A stretch of DNA of 64,000 nucleotides from Trema orientale (lineage: Eukaryota; Streptophyta; Magnoliopsida; Rosales; Cannabaceae). Below the pieces are notes generated by a model. It did not search any database. It was not told the DNA's origin and saw nothing but the letters and a program-made list of their open reading frames with translations. Numbering within the stretch: the stretch's first letter is position 1; each line of letters begins with the position of its first letter. Positions 23,011 to 34,388 of the stretch are shown here, piece after piece. The stretch spans positions 387,841-451,840 of the forward strand of contig JXTC01000044.1 in the NCBI GenBank assembly GCA_002914845.1. The letters are read 5' to 3'. A program made the position numbers and the translations under genes.

Positions 23011-25987
23011 TGTCTTAGTTTAGTCCTCCTAATTTGAAACTTAGAACTATAATTAAGCCTTTCACATAGGCTTGACCAATTTGTTCACTGCAAAGTTATG
23101 TACAAAAAAGTTTTTTTTTTTTTATTTGACAATCACAATGGTAAGTCAATCCAAGTCTAAAAAAAAGTAAGTCAATGCACATTCCGAAAGGAATGAAGCT
23201 CCCACTATTGAGGATTTTTTTTTTAATATTGGAGTAAGAGATTGAACTTTAAACCTCAATATTGAAGGTAGATATGGTTACCAATCAGGCTAAGTTTACG
23301 ACCATTATTAATAAGAATTTGAACCATTGTATTAGCTTCCTACAATCATTTTACATTTTTCAAAGTAAAAAAAAAAAATAATAAATAAAAGTCTCCTGAT
23401 CTAGCAAAATAATTGACTAAAGGAAACTAGATGATCTCTAATGCAAATGTAAATGTCAATATTTTCTTTGGAAAACAAAAAAATAAAATGTTAAATTTGA
23501 TAATAAATTTAAATGTGTGCTCCAATGCACAATGCTATTTAAAATACTATTTTTAATATTTTAAAGTGAAATAATTAATAAGTCCATTAAAACTATTATC
23601 AACTACCAATATTCATTGATAATATGCATTGCATTAAAAAATATGATTCTTACTATTGAAATCTATAAAATTGCAACTTTGTAAATTAAAAGCCAAACTT
23701 TAAATAAATGCCGAACTCAAATTATAGCTTTAAATATGGATTTAGCACTTTTGTTTGGAGATGGTTTTACAATTCCTTCACAGAACTTTATATATGCATG
23801 TTTTATGCGTATGGAAAATTTGAGTGTGTATCCTTTTTTAATTACACTTTATTTTTATAAATATCAGTTTTTCTCTTTTATAAGCGAATGGCTGAGCATA
23901 CATATTTTTTCATTTTGTATATTTATTTATGTACCAGTTTTAGTTTATATAGTGAGTATAAATTTGAGAAATTTACGTTTAGTACCCGTTTTTAAAATTT
24001 ATTTTTATAAATACCCAATTTTAATTTTTCTTTCAAAAATACCCGTTTTTATGGTCCATATTTCATATGCAAAATATGAGTGGTACACATTTATAATGTA
24101 AATTTTATCCATGATGTATACATTTCATGTGTAAAATTTGACGGTATATATTTACAGTACAAATATTTACCACAGTTTACATTTTTTATTATAAATTTTG
24201 GTATACATTTTAAAATATGTGTCCATTATTAGTGTAATTTTTATTCATGAAATATAACACATAGTATATATTTAATGTTTGAAATGTATTCTATAGTGGT
24301 ATATATTTCATGTGTAAAACAGTGGTAGTCTACATTTCTCTAAAAATGAGTATTTATGAAATAAAAATAAAAAATTGGTATTGACACAAATATAGTTTTA
24401 AAAACGAGTATTTATGAACTTTTCCCTATAAATTTCTATACATACCGGTCATTTTAGTTAATGTACCATATTAGTTTATATACTAGGTCGATCACATTTT
24501 AGTTTATAAATCATATTAGTTTATGCACTGAGTACATTAGTTTATATAATGGTTACATCAAATTTTACACTTGATAGATAGATTGATATATTGTTCATTT
24601 TGGTACAACGTTTAAAAATTGGACAGTTAAATGGACCCAAAATCAGTCATTTTGCTACAAGATTTTATAAATAAAAGGGAAAATTAGATTTTACATAGTC
24701 AAATTTTGAAAAAAAAAAATTTGAAAAGTCATGGATTTTAAAATGTTTTGAAAAATTCTAGATTTATTTAGCATAATAATACTTTTCAAAATATTTAGAA
24801 AAATATGAATTTCTAAAAATTGATAGGTACTTGACTTAATCAGACTCGCTAACTCGATTAGTTACCTCAACTACATTTGAAAAGTACTAATTTTGAAGAA
24901 AAAGTGGCACTCTTCTAACTATTTTTGAAAAGTATTATCAGTCTAAATAAAATTTTAAAAAATGATGCATTTCTAAATAAAATTTGGGATTTTTCAAAAA
25001 ATTTAGCCCATCCGGAATTTTTCAACTTTTCATGACTTTAGGTCTAGATTTTTATTAGAAGCCCTAAATATAATGAAAATTAAAATGTTACATTTGGACT
25101 TACTATTGAAGTACAAGGCCTACACTGAATTAAAGTGAAATATCCCTTTAGAGTGCATGTTCTTTTTTTTACACTTTATTTTAATAAAAGGTTCGTTTTA
25201 ATGGCTGAGTAATATGTAACTTTACACTTGATATATCTACTTATATACCATCTTTAGTTTATATACTGATATGGGTACATTATATTTTATACTTTGTATA
25301 TATACTGATATATCAGTTATTTTGTTACATTATTTGAAAAATAGATACCTATTTAAAATGAACCCAAAATTTAGTCCTTTTTTTTATATGACCACATATT
25401 CAAGGATTAGTGGTATTCTTCTAATTTTCTTTGTCATTGTTCTTTTTTTTTTTTTTTAAATTAGGGATTCAAATTTAGTACTATATCAACATTGAGAGAA
25501 GGTTTTTAACCTTTCTTTTTCTCTTAAACTCTATTGTACGATACATAGTGAGGAAAAACAGGTTTCCTGAAAAAGGGAGAAAAATGATCAGGTATAGATA
25601 TATAATTTTAGTAAAGAAAATGAGGAGGAGGAAAATATTTTGTATTATTGTGTTTTTATCTTTAAGGATGTGTTTAGAATATATAATTTATAAATTTATC
25701 AATTGAATAGTGACAACTCACATATTTTCTATATAATATTAAAGTATTGAGTTCCTAATAGTATTCTATCACTTGTCTCACAAAGATAAATCATTTAGCA
25801 AATTACTGATGAAAGTTTTGGGAGAGGTTTTCTCCAATCAAACTCGGTCATTACTAAGCCCAATCTTGCCAAACTATGAGCTGCTTTCTTGTGTTTGGTA
25901 TAAAAGAAGAAGAAAGCAAAAATTTTATTGGTAATCACTGCAAGAAGTAAAAGAGACAAGATAAAGGAAATATTTTACTGGAGAAAA
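23011..25987. other. AT-rich repetitive DNA without genes
   Basis: About 23017-23150 continues the duplicated segment that follows UGT promoter copies. About 23850-24660 is filled with TTTATATACT / TAGTTTATA / TACATTT words. About 24676-25060 looks like a foldback of AAATTTTGAAA and TTTTCAAAATT words. The 121-aa frame at 23736-24101 is low-complexity AT translation and is not considered a gene. Confidence 0.4.
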
Positions 25988-26605
25988 TAAAATTTTATTC
26001 ATAATTATTAAAGTAATGCTATAAGGTACCATATGGTATCCAACATTGTATGATGTATCAATTTATCAATAGTTAATTATAATTACATTTCTTCAAGTAC
26101 AAAATAATTATAATTTCACTTCAGGTAGGGCACATATGAGACCAGTTTATTAATTAGATTAATCTAATAACAGACTAACACATCATATGACATTGCTCTA
26201 ATTATTACGCATATTTATTATTACTCTTGTTTTGGATATAAAGAAATTTTAGTTGATTTATATTAGCTAGATTGTTGTCTTTACACATTCTTCCCTTTAA
26301 AACATTTTATTGGTGTAAACAAAATTTTATCCATAATTATTAAAGTAATGCTATGAGGCAATATATAGTATCCAACATCATATGATGTATCAATTTATCA
26401 CTGGATAGCTATAATTATACTTCTTTAACCAAAAATAATTATAATTACATTTCAGGTGAGGCTCATAGAGGACCAATTTATTAATTAGATTAACTCAATA
26501 ATAGACCGATGCGTCATCTAATTATTATGTGTCTGTATTATTTCTTTTATTTTTATAAGTAAACTTAATTGATTTATATTAGATTGCTATCTTTACATAT
26601 TCTTA
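25988..26605. mobile_element. Tandem pair of one small MITE
   Basis: Copy 1 (about 25988-26292) and copy 2 (about 26321-26605) share AAAATTTTAT, CATAATTATTAAAGTAATGC, GATGTATCAATTTATCA, TTTATTAATTAGATTAA and a TCTTTACAYATTCTT end. A third member lies at 8187-8345. The A/T-rich, non-coding, roughly 300-bp unit has partly inverted ends. Confidence 0.6.
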
Positions 26606-27239
26606 TCAAGTTGCAAGGATAGTAAAATAGGACTTATTTGATTTATTTTAAACCCATTAGGACCGTGCAACGAATTGAATACTCGAACAATCTGAATAAC
26701 CTGGCCAATGACAATCCCAAAAAAATAACCCGAATTAAACTCGAGTAAAAACCAACATGTCCAATTAAATATCGGTCCGGTTTGGGGGTAGGTTTTAACT
26801 CGTCCAACATTACCCGTCCTGCCCAATCTAAGATACTAATAATTTTATTTATTTTTAAATACTTATAATATATACAAATATACAATTCTAATTATGAAAT
26901 TTTGTAACCCTACCTATTATCGAAACTAGTAAACTACATAGACATTCATCAAACCTCAGCTGCCTCTCTCTCGCCTTTCAGCATCTCTCCGGTGCCACCC
27001 CCCCTCTCAGCCTCTCTTCTACACTCACTGTTATCGGTGCCACCCTCTCTACTCTTCGAGTCATCAGTGCCACCCTCCCTCACTCACTCTTTCAGGCTCA
27101 CTCATTTGCATTGACGCCGCCCTCTCTTATTCTCTCTGTCTCTCATTTGTGATTCGTATGCCGCCCCTAGCTAGCCGTCAACTCATCTCAGATCGTCGTT
27201 GTCCGCCTTCCTCTGGTATGTAATAAATTTAACTCCTAA

Positions 27240-27973
27240 GGGCTTGTTTGGTAATCACTTATTTAAACAATTTTTTGTGTTTTTTTTTTAAAAAAGTGGA
27301 AATATTTTTCAAAAGTATGTTTGGTAAAACTACTTTTATTTTTCGTTTTTTTAATTTGACAACAAAATTTATAAAATTTTGAAAACAAAAATTTCTTATT
27401 TTCAAAATTTTTTAAATAATTTTGTAGGAATGCTAGTATCAAAATTCAAATATATCTAGACTCACATCACCATTTCTCTTAATATTTTCTTTCTCATCAC
27501 TATTTCTCTTGTCATTATCTCTCTAGCCTCATGTAAAAGTGGTATTTTTCTAAATATTTTTAATAGTTATATTTTTCAAAATAAAAATTTTAAAAGTGGT
27601 ATTTTTCAAAATATAATTGTAAAATTTGGTAATTTTTTTCAAAAATTTCCCAAAATATTTAGAAAAATATCGATTTTAAACTTTGATTTTGAAAATTACC
27701 ACTTATGAAATTTATTAGATAAACACCACTTTTTCTCTATCCTATTTTCTCTTTCCTTTTTCCTTTATTACTCTCCCTTTTGATTTTCACTTTCAAAAGT
27801 AAAAAGTGCTAGTTACCAAATATGTATTTATTTTTTTATTTTAGAAAACAAAAGGTGTAACATTAGTACTAAACACATTTTTGTTTTTAAAATGCAAAAA
27901 ATAAAATAAGAAAAAGTACTTTTATTTTTGTGTTTAAAAAAAATAAAAAATAAAAATATTACCAAACAACACC
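27240..27973. mobile_element. Tourist/PIF-type MITE with TAA target duplication
   Basis: Terminal inverted repeats GGGCTTGTTTGGTAAT (left) and GGTGTTGTTTGGTAAT (right, minus strand) match at 14 of 16 bases. TAA lies directly outside each end (27237-27239, 27974-27976). The 734-bp interior is A/T-rich and non-coding. Confidence 0.65.
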
Positions 27974-28764
27974 TAAATAAACAAATTTAATTGATTCCAT
28001 TTTCAGATTTTGGGTAATCTTAGTTCTTGAATAATTTAATGGATACTAGATTCTAATTGATTGTATTATCAGTTGTTAAAATTTGAATAAATTTGTTTCC
28101 GATATTTAAGAATCTTTAATTAATCTTGGTTCTGTATTGTAACTATTGAATTCGAATAATAGCTCTTATTTCTATGAAATATTTTTTCTTGAATTGTTTT
28201 AAGTGATTGTATGCTTTTAGGTATTAAATTGCACCTATAATACTAAGTGAAATAACATGTAGATTTTCTACAACTAGTTGAAGTCAATAATGGAAAAAAA
28301 CGGACTAACATTGGCAATTATGTTTGTAAAAATTTTATAAAAAAAAATGAAAAAGACAAAAGAAACAAGATGGGCTTTTTGCGAGTCTGTTGCTACTGGG
28401 CCTGAAATAGAATGCTGAAGAAAAAAAAGGGGAAATTAGAAAATATACGGTATTTCTGAAAAAAATTGAAAAATACGGTGCTTTTGTATTTTTCACGGTA
28501 CGGTACGGTTTTTATTAGAAAAATACCGTTTTTTAAAATAGTAATTGAAGATATTTATAATTAGTATATAACTGATAACCAGTTTCCAGTAACCGGTAAC
28601 CAGTAACTATTTTTAAAATGATAATTTTCTAAATATTTTTTAAAAAGTGATATTTCCCTAATTAAAACCGTACAAAAATTGGAAAAAACTCTAACTTCCG
28701 TATTTTTGTAATTCTTTTCGGTTTTTGTAGGTATAAGTGTTAGAAATCCAAAAAAAAAAAGAGA

Positions 28765-29175
28765 AATTTAGGTGGATGACCAAAATTTTAAATTTGATTA
28801 AGTAGATATCCACTTTTAAAATTTCATAGCTAAATGTCCACGTATATATATTTTTATACTTGTACCAATAGAGCACAAATGGTCGGTTTGCACAAATGAG
28901 CGGGTCACAAGTTGGTTCTTTACAATCCGAATTTTATAGCTAAATGTCCACTTTTAAAATTTTATAGCTAAATGTCCAGGTATATATATTTTTATACTTG
29001 GTATATCTACCGATCTTAATTACCGTACTGAAATACACTGGGTATATAATTTTTTATACTTGATATATAAAATTTTATAATTGGTATATAAGTATATATA
29101 CCGGACATTTTGCTATAACATTTGACAAAGGGACATTTACTGAAATTAAGCCCAAAATTTGGTCACATTTTTATA
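28765..29175. repeat. Dispersed repeat shared with 48168-48455
   Basis: Both copies run GATGACCAAAATTTTAAATT, TTTTATAGCTAAATGTCCA, GGTATATAATTTTTTATACT, then ACATTTTRCTATAACATTTGAC-type sequence and a TTATAAGCCC end. The ends are roughly inverted (GACCAAAATTTT / AAATTTGGTC), as in non-autonomous MULEs. This copy carries an internal partial duplication. Confidence 0.5.
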
Positions 29176-29721
29176 AGCCCAAACAAAAAAAAGCCGGTTA
29201 ACACGACAATTTGGTTGGTTGGTTTGCACAAATATGCGGGTCACAAGTTGGTTCTTTACAACCCGAATACAGATTGAGCGGGTTAGATGGGTGGTATAAC
29301 TTGCACAACCCGACCGGTAATCAATCCTAAAATCCATGCTCTTTCATAATATGTCTTACTATTAATATATCTCAAATTTAACTACTGATTATCTCAGAGT
29401 TCTCTCTCCCACCATATAAAACACTAGCTAGTGTTTTTGTAAAAGAGAAACAAATAATAATAATAATAATAATGATAAATTACACGAGACATAATTGAAT
29501 AAAAACTAAAAAGCTTCAATTATAGTATAAGCACAAATGATTATAATTTTAAACCCCAAAAAAAAGAGACAAAGAGTGGATCACGAAAAAGAAAAAGATA
29601 AAAAAAAACGCCAATAAATAATTATCTTTATCTGCTACTACCTACTGGACTGCATTCTTGGCGGGTAGAGACTATGATTCCAAAACCAAAAGAGATTTAC
29701 GCTCACTGAAAAAAAATTTAA

Positions 29722-30332
29722 GGGCACGTTTGGCATAGGATTCAAATCATATTCTACAAATCTAGTAACTTTCTGGCATGTTTAATAAAGAGTAATGGGA
29801 ATAGTATATAGCGTAATGATTCCTATACAAAGGTTTACTAAAATATGGAAAATGAAAAAATATGTGGGGCCCACATAAATTTAGGAGAAAAGAATGAGAA
29901 TATTTCTCCTACCAACACCCTAAGAAGGTTGATTACCTGTAAACACTCTTTTTCTCTTTTTTAATTATTAAAATTATAAAATATAATTTTACTCCAAAAA
30001 ATCTATCTACTTTTAAGTCATACATGCATTTAAAAGGAAAATTTCATAAATGTAACACATTCTTATTACTTTTCCTAGGTTAAGTAAATAAATAGATAGT
30101 ATTCTGATGAATACGATTCCTATTGCTATTAGTTTTAAATAAACAATATACTACAAATAATGATTCCCATACCCTTTTTATTTTATTCCCATTTATTTCT
30201 TCTTTTATTTATTCCGATTACGATTACAGCGAAGTAAACGTGCCACTCATGAAGAAAATTAGAAGAATAAATTACATGAAAGTTATTTTTGGATTTGTAA
30301 AATAAGATTCAAATCTTATATCAAACACACCC
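29722..30332. mobile_element. MITE with GGGCACGTTTGGCATA-type ends
   Basis: The left end GGGCACGTTTGGCATAGGAT pairs with the right end read on the minus strand, GGGTGTGTTTGATATAAGAT. Both are followed by a TTCAAAT/TTGAATC word. It is 611 bp and non-coding. The three bases outside are TAA and AAA, so a target duplication is not certain. Confidence 0.5.
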
Positions 30333-31496
30333 AAATTTATCCGCATTACAAATCTAAATCAAAGAAAAATTCTTAAATTCAAGATCTAGTAAATAGAATT
30401 TAAAACCTACACGAATAAAAAAAAATTAAGTGGTACAAGATCCATACAAAAGTGATACTACAACCAGATCTGAATCTGGGTTATTAGAAAATTAAAAGAA
30501 AAAAAAAAAAGAAAAAATAAACCCCTTTAGAAAGAGATGGGTGGATTTGGGAGGAGAAATTAAAGCCAAAGACTAAAGAAAGAGATTAAAACACTCCCTA
30601 TTTAGTCTCTTATGAGAGAATATTTGTCCATTATTGTTAGCAAATAACCTATCATACCAATCTTCTAATCCTTTTTTTTAAGTGATAACGAAAAAAAGAA
30701 ATCCCTGATTAAAAAATAAAATGAGAACTTAATTAGACTGCTGACTTGTATAGGCGACCTAGAAGTGTCCACTTCAAAGTTCGAAGGGCCGGTATAGACT
30801 GCTGACTTTTATAGGCTGATTGCTTGTTGTTTCTGAAATGAAATTAATAGACGAAATGAAATTGGTAGACGTAGTATAGATGACAGCTGCTTATAATTAT
30901 TAACTATTAATGATATGTGCAGGTATACAATTTGGGTTGCGCCACCTTCACACACACGCACACTGCTACAATACTAATGTAGTTATCAACGTCTAGATCA
31001 ATCAGCAAAAAGGGATAAAATTCAACACACGCCTTTCTGAAAAGACTGTAATAATAAAAGTTGAAGAACCATATTCAAGTCACGTTTCTTATATAAGCCA
31101 GAGTTTTTGTCCCTATAGCTATTAGCTGGTAGAACAGTCTTTCTGTCTTTATCTTTGTTTTTTATATTATTTATTTTTGCGAAAACTTTTGTCTCGTTTC
31201 GCAAAACTGCAACTGAAGCATGTGTGTGCATATATAAGGATTATTTTCAAATGTTATTACATTAATCTGACAGATTATTTTTAGAAATTTTTTTTATAAT
31301 TCCATAAAATCTCACCTTAATTAGTAACGATATCTGCTGATTGTAAGATTAATTATACAAGCTTATATTTGCTTCTGTATATTCTCTCGTGTAACTATGC
31401 ATATTGGAGATTTCTAGTTCTATTTGAACAATATTATAAGCTCATAGTATTGAAAAATTTATATTGGATACACACAATTCCTTATCCCGATCTTTC
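30333..31496. repeat. Intergenic DNA with block shared with 2 kb and 62 kb
   Basis: About 30720-31200 matches 1990-2740 and partly 62150-62300 (CTTCAAAGTTCGAAGG, CCTTTCTGAAAAGACTG, GTCACGTTTCTTATA). No gene is seen. It lies on the 3' side of UGT-C. Confidence 0.4.
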
Positions 31497-31500
31497 TTCT

Positions 31501-31542
<42 letters not shown>

Positions 31543-31684
31543 TAATAAAAAAAAATAATGTTAAAAAAAAAAAAAAAAAACTAAAAAAAAAAAATTTTTT
31601 TTTTTTTCTTTTTTGTGGAAGAGGGTGGTAAAAAAAAAAAAAAAGGAAATATTCCAACCCCCCCCGAAAAAAAAAAAAACCCCC

Positions 31685-31739
<55 letters not shown>

Positions 31740-31740
31740 A
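31497..31740. repeat. Homopolymer tract next to the UGT-C stop codon
   Basis: About 240 bases of almost pure T, then A, with short C and G runs, ending in a roughly 55-base A run three bases before the UGT-C stop codon. It replaces the expected 3' UTR. It may be real, but the mixture of T, A and C runs suggests a poorly resolved region in assembly or polishing. Confidence 0.6.
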
Positions 31741-31743
31741 TGA

Positions 31744-33219
31744 CTATTCTACCAAAGGTTTATGATCTGCTTCGTAAATCATATCCGCCACAAAAGCCTT
31801 GAGATTTTTGTCTGAAGAGCCACCTTCCTTAACAGCCTCCCTAGCCAAATTCTTCCATTTCTTGGCATTCCTTCTCATTTCCACCCCATTTTCACTCTCT
31901 CCCATAACCAACTCCAAACACCTCTCGATCTCTCTACTTTCAACAATTCCCTCGTCGTTAGGCTTCACTCTCACCCCAGTTTTCCACACCTCCTCAATCA
32001 GCTTAGCATTCGTCCCTTGATCCGACCACTTAGGAAACGCCACCATGGGAACCCCAGAAGCCAAGCTCTCCAACGTCGAGTTCCACCCACAATGAGTCAC
32101 AAAGCACCCCAGTGACTCACTAGACAAAACCTCCAATTGAGAACACCATGGCACTATCATTCCAAGCTTCTCCAACTCTTCTCTAAAACTCAGTTCATCA
32201 CCACCTTTGTCGTTTTGAACTTCTTCCTCGTCGTTTTGACTCTTCTTCTTGATGACCCACAAGAACGGACGGCCAAAAGACAACAACCCTCTAGCGATCT
32301 CCTCCATTTGTGGCCTTGACAAATCCAAAATACTCCCAAACGACACGTAAACGACTGTCGTTTTTGCCTTCGAGTTCAGCCACTCCATGTACTTGTCTTC
32401 CGACCTCCGGAAAAGATCCACACCGAACGACTTATCAGAAGGGTCTCTCTCATCCAAAAAGGCCGACGGAATCAACGGTCCGATTCCGATCAACCTCAAA
32501 TCACTAACGGCTCTCAAAGCCTCAGCCTCCAACTCGTCGAAAGTGTTGACAAGTATTCTCGGTTGATTAACCTTCGTAAGGATCTCGAACTGCTTTTGAA
32601 AATGCGTTATAACGAAGGAATAAGCATCCTCAGCGTCCATAAACGACGGTAAATCGCGTCGAGGAAACTCCAACGACAGTCCCGGAAATGTTGTTTTCGA
32701 AGCACTAGCTTGTCGTTTCATAGTTTCCCGGATGATATCCCCATAACCATGGAAGTAGTAATAGTAGACGTCGAAGACCGTCGCGGGCTGAATCCACAAC
32801 ATCACCGATGGGAGCCCCAACCCGTCCGCGGTGAGCCCGGCCCACGGGAGGAGAAGGGTGTAGACCAGGCAGCTGTACGGACGGCCGTCGTTTCGGGCAG
32901 AAACGACGAGGTCGGATATGGCCTGGGACCCACAACGCCTCGTCTCCGACGAGTAGTGCTCCCTGTCGCCTCCGGGCTTGAACCCGTCGTCGTATCCGTC
33001 GACGGAGAACGTCGCGATGGATATGACCGACCCGTTTGGGGTGACGGTTTCCGGGTCGGGTTCCCGACCCGAGCTCCTTGTCATGAGGCGGTGGGCGGAG
33101 AGGGGGATGAGGAAAGTGACGTCAGCGCCGGCGGCGGCGAGGCGCTTGGAAAATTGCAGGGCGGGGTTTATGTGACCCTGAGCTGGGAAGGTTACTAGGA
33201 TGAAGCGGGGCCGTACCAT
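31744..33219 (-). CDS. UDP-glucosyltransferase, UGT75-like (UGT-C)
   Basis: A 491-residue, single-exon UGT starting MVRPRFILVTFPAQGHINP, with catalytic His16. The PSPG box is at W358-Q401 (WCSQLEVLSSESLG...HCGWNSTLE...KWSDQ). The acceptor half shares the SGREPDPETV and FSVDGYDDGFKPGGD words with UGT-D, making C and D the closest pair in the cluster; both are on the minus strand and lie on either side of the large MULE. All family hallmarks are intact. The substrate is unknown; glucosylation in the cytosol is inferred. The 3' end abuts a homopolymer tract, so the 3' UTR cannot be read. Confidence 0.95.
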   Translation of the reverse strand: MVRPRFILVTFPAQGHINPALQFSKRLAAAGADVTFLIPLSAHRLMTRSSGREPDPETVTPNGSVISIATFSVDGYDDGFKPGGDREHYSSETRRCGSQAISDLVVSARNDGRPYSCLVYTLLLPWAGLTADGLGLPSVMLWIQPATVFDVYYYYFHGYGDIIRETMKRQASASKTTFPGLSLEFPRRDLPSFMDAEDAYSFVITHFQKQFEILTKVNQPRILVNTFDELEAEALRAVSDLRLIGIGPLIPSAFLDERDPSDKSFGVDLFRRSEDKYMEWLNSKAKTTVVYVSFGSILDLSRPQMEEIARGLLSFGRPFLWVIKKKSQNDEEEVQNDKGGDELSFREELEKLGMIVPWCSQLEVLSSESLGCFVTHCGWNSTLESLASGVPMVAFPKWSDQGTNAKLIEEVWKTGVRVKPNDEGIVESREIERCLELVMGESENGVEMRRNAKKWKNLAREAVKEGGSSDKNLKAFVADMIYEADHKPLVE

Positions 33220-33325
33220 TGTACCAGGCGGCGAGTGATGGAGCGTGGGATTGCTTTCTTGTTGTGGCGGAGGAAGAAATTATGTGTTTGTTTTTTGTAC
33301 CCATAACTTTAGCGAGGTTACCAAG

Positions 33326-33386
33326 GTTTATACTTTTGATGCAGGCGAAGCTGCTAAGAAGGAAAGAGGTGACGTTTGTAGTGACG
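33326..33386 (-). promoter_or_regulatory. UGT-C promoter with as-1 element
   Basis: On the minus strand the tandem TGACG-type motif is at 33370-33386, beginning 151 bp upstream of the ATG, and TATAAACC is at about 33326-33333. Upstream words GTCGTTTATAAATT and GTCGTTTATTCAATTGTT recur in the UGT-D promoter. Confidence 0.75.
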
Positions 33387-33479
33387 AAGTTGGAGACTTT
33401 CATAACTGGCAATTTCTTGTCGTTTATAAATTGATCTGCCTGAAATGTCGTCTACTCCATTGTTTTAATGCTTGAACTG

Positions 33480-34379
33480 TCGTTTATTCAATTGTTTAAT
33501 TTCAGTAAATAATTAATTGGAAGAGCATTTCTTAAATTTTTTCATTCACATCCTTGAGAAGTGCAAATCTGTTGATATATTCGGACTTTTATATTCATGT
33601 AGATTCGTGTCGAAATTACAACTGCATTAACAAAATTTATAATTTTGTTTCTTTCGCTTTTCGAAAGTGTCCCTTCTCTGGTCGCAGACCACACCTCCCC
33701 AATATGGTTCAATATGGTTCAAATCCCTGTTTCCCTAAAGTAAAAAATAAAAATAAATAAAATAATAATAATAATAAGTATTCTTTATCTAACAAACAAA
33801 TTAAATTATTTGTCTATCTCAGGACGACGAATAATATCTCTTTCATGTCATATAGAAAGTGATATAAAAAATCACGAAACAAATAATTATACACCTAACT
33901 TTGCGGAAACTCAAATCTATTAAACTCATGTCTAAAGTCAAGAGGTTAATAAATAATATTTTTTTTTAAAAAGAGTGTTTGGCAACGAGTAACCTAGCAC
34001 CGCCGATCATGGTCGAGTGACCAGCCCACTTTGTGAAACCAGAAAATTAATGGTACCTAGATCTGTCTTTAATTTACAACTATTTAGTTGAGTTTTGCAT
34101 TTACATATGTTCTGTAGCTGAATTTAATTTGTCCTTGGAAAGAGACAAAAGGAAAGCATAAGAAAAGAGAGAGAAAAGAGATGAGAAAAGATAGAAGAGT
34201 GAGATATAGTTATTGTATTTATATCTATTGTTGTAGCCAGATTTTATTACCAAAAAAAAAAAAAAAGAATGGTGACAAGAGATGGAGGAGATTGAGAGAT
34301 AAAAAGAAAACGTGTGAGAGAGGAACTGATAAAGAATATGAAGTAAGAGTGAAACACGGAGAAAAAATAGGGGGAATAT
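33480..34379. other. Intergenic DNA upstream of UGT-C
   Basis: AT-rich with a short AATAAT microsatellite (about 33745-33777). No gene is supported. It ends at the target site of the large MULE. Confidence 0.45.
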
Positions 34380-34388
34380 AAAGTTATG
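34380..34388. repeat. Left 9-bp target-site duplication of the large MULE
   Basis: AAAGTTATG, identical to 53958-53966. Confidence 0.9.

Larger units (their letters stand above)
26606..29335. mobile_element. Candidate hAT-derived composite with nested MITE
   Basis: Both flanks (about 26640-26830 and 29170-29330) carry ACCCG/CGGGT-rich words such as AACCCGAAT, CGGTCCGG, GCGGGTTAG and AACCCGACCGG, a common signature of plant hAT subterminal regions. Between them, 26940-27225 is a CT-rich, leader-like stretch (repeated GGTGCCACCCTCTC) ending in a possible splice donor TG|GTATGT. No transposase is left. About 28870-28930 is a displaced copy of 29205-29270 (GGTCACAAGTTGGTTCTTTA). Terminal repeats and an 8-bp duplication were not found. 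Confidence 0.35.

Noticed and set aside
23736..24101. 121-aa hydrophobic frame
   Set aside because: Phe/Tyr/Ile-rich translation of AT-rich repeats; no start context or relatives recognised.
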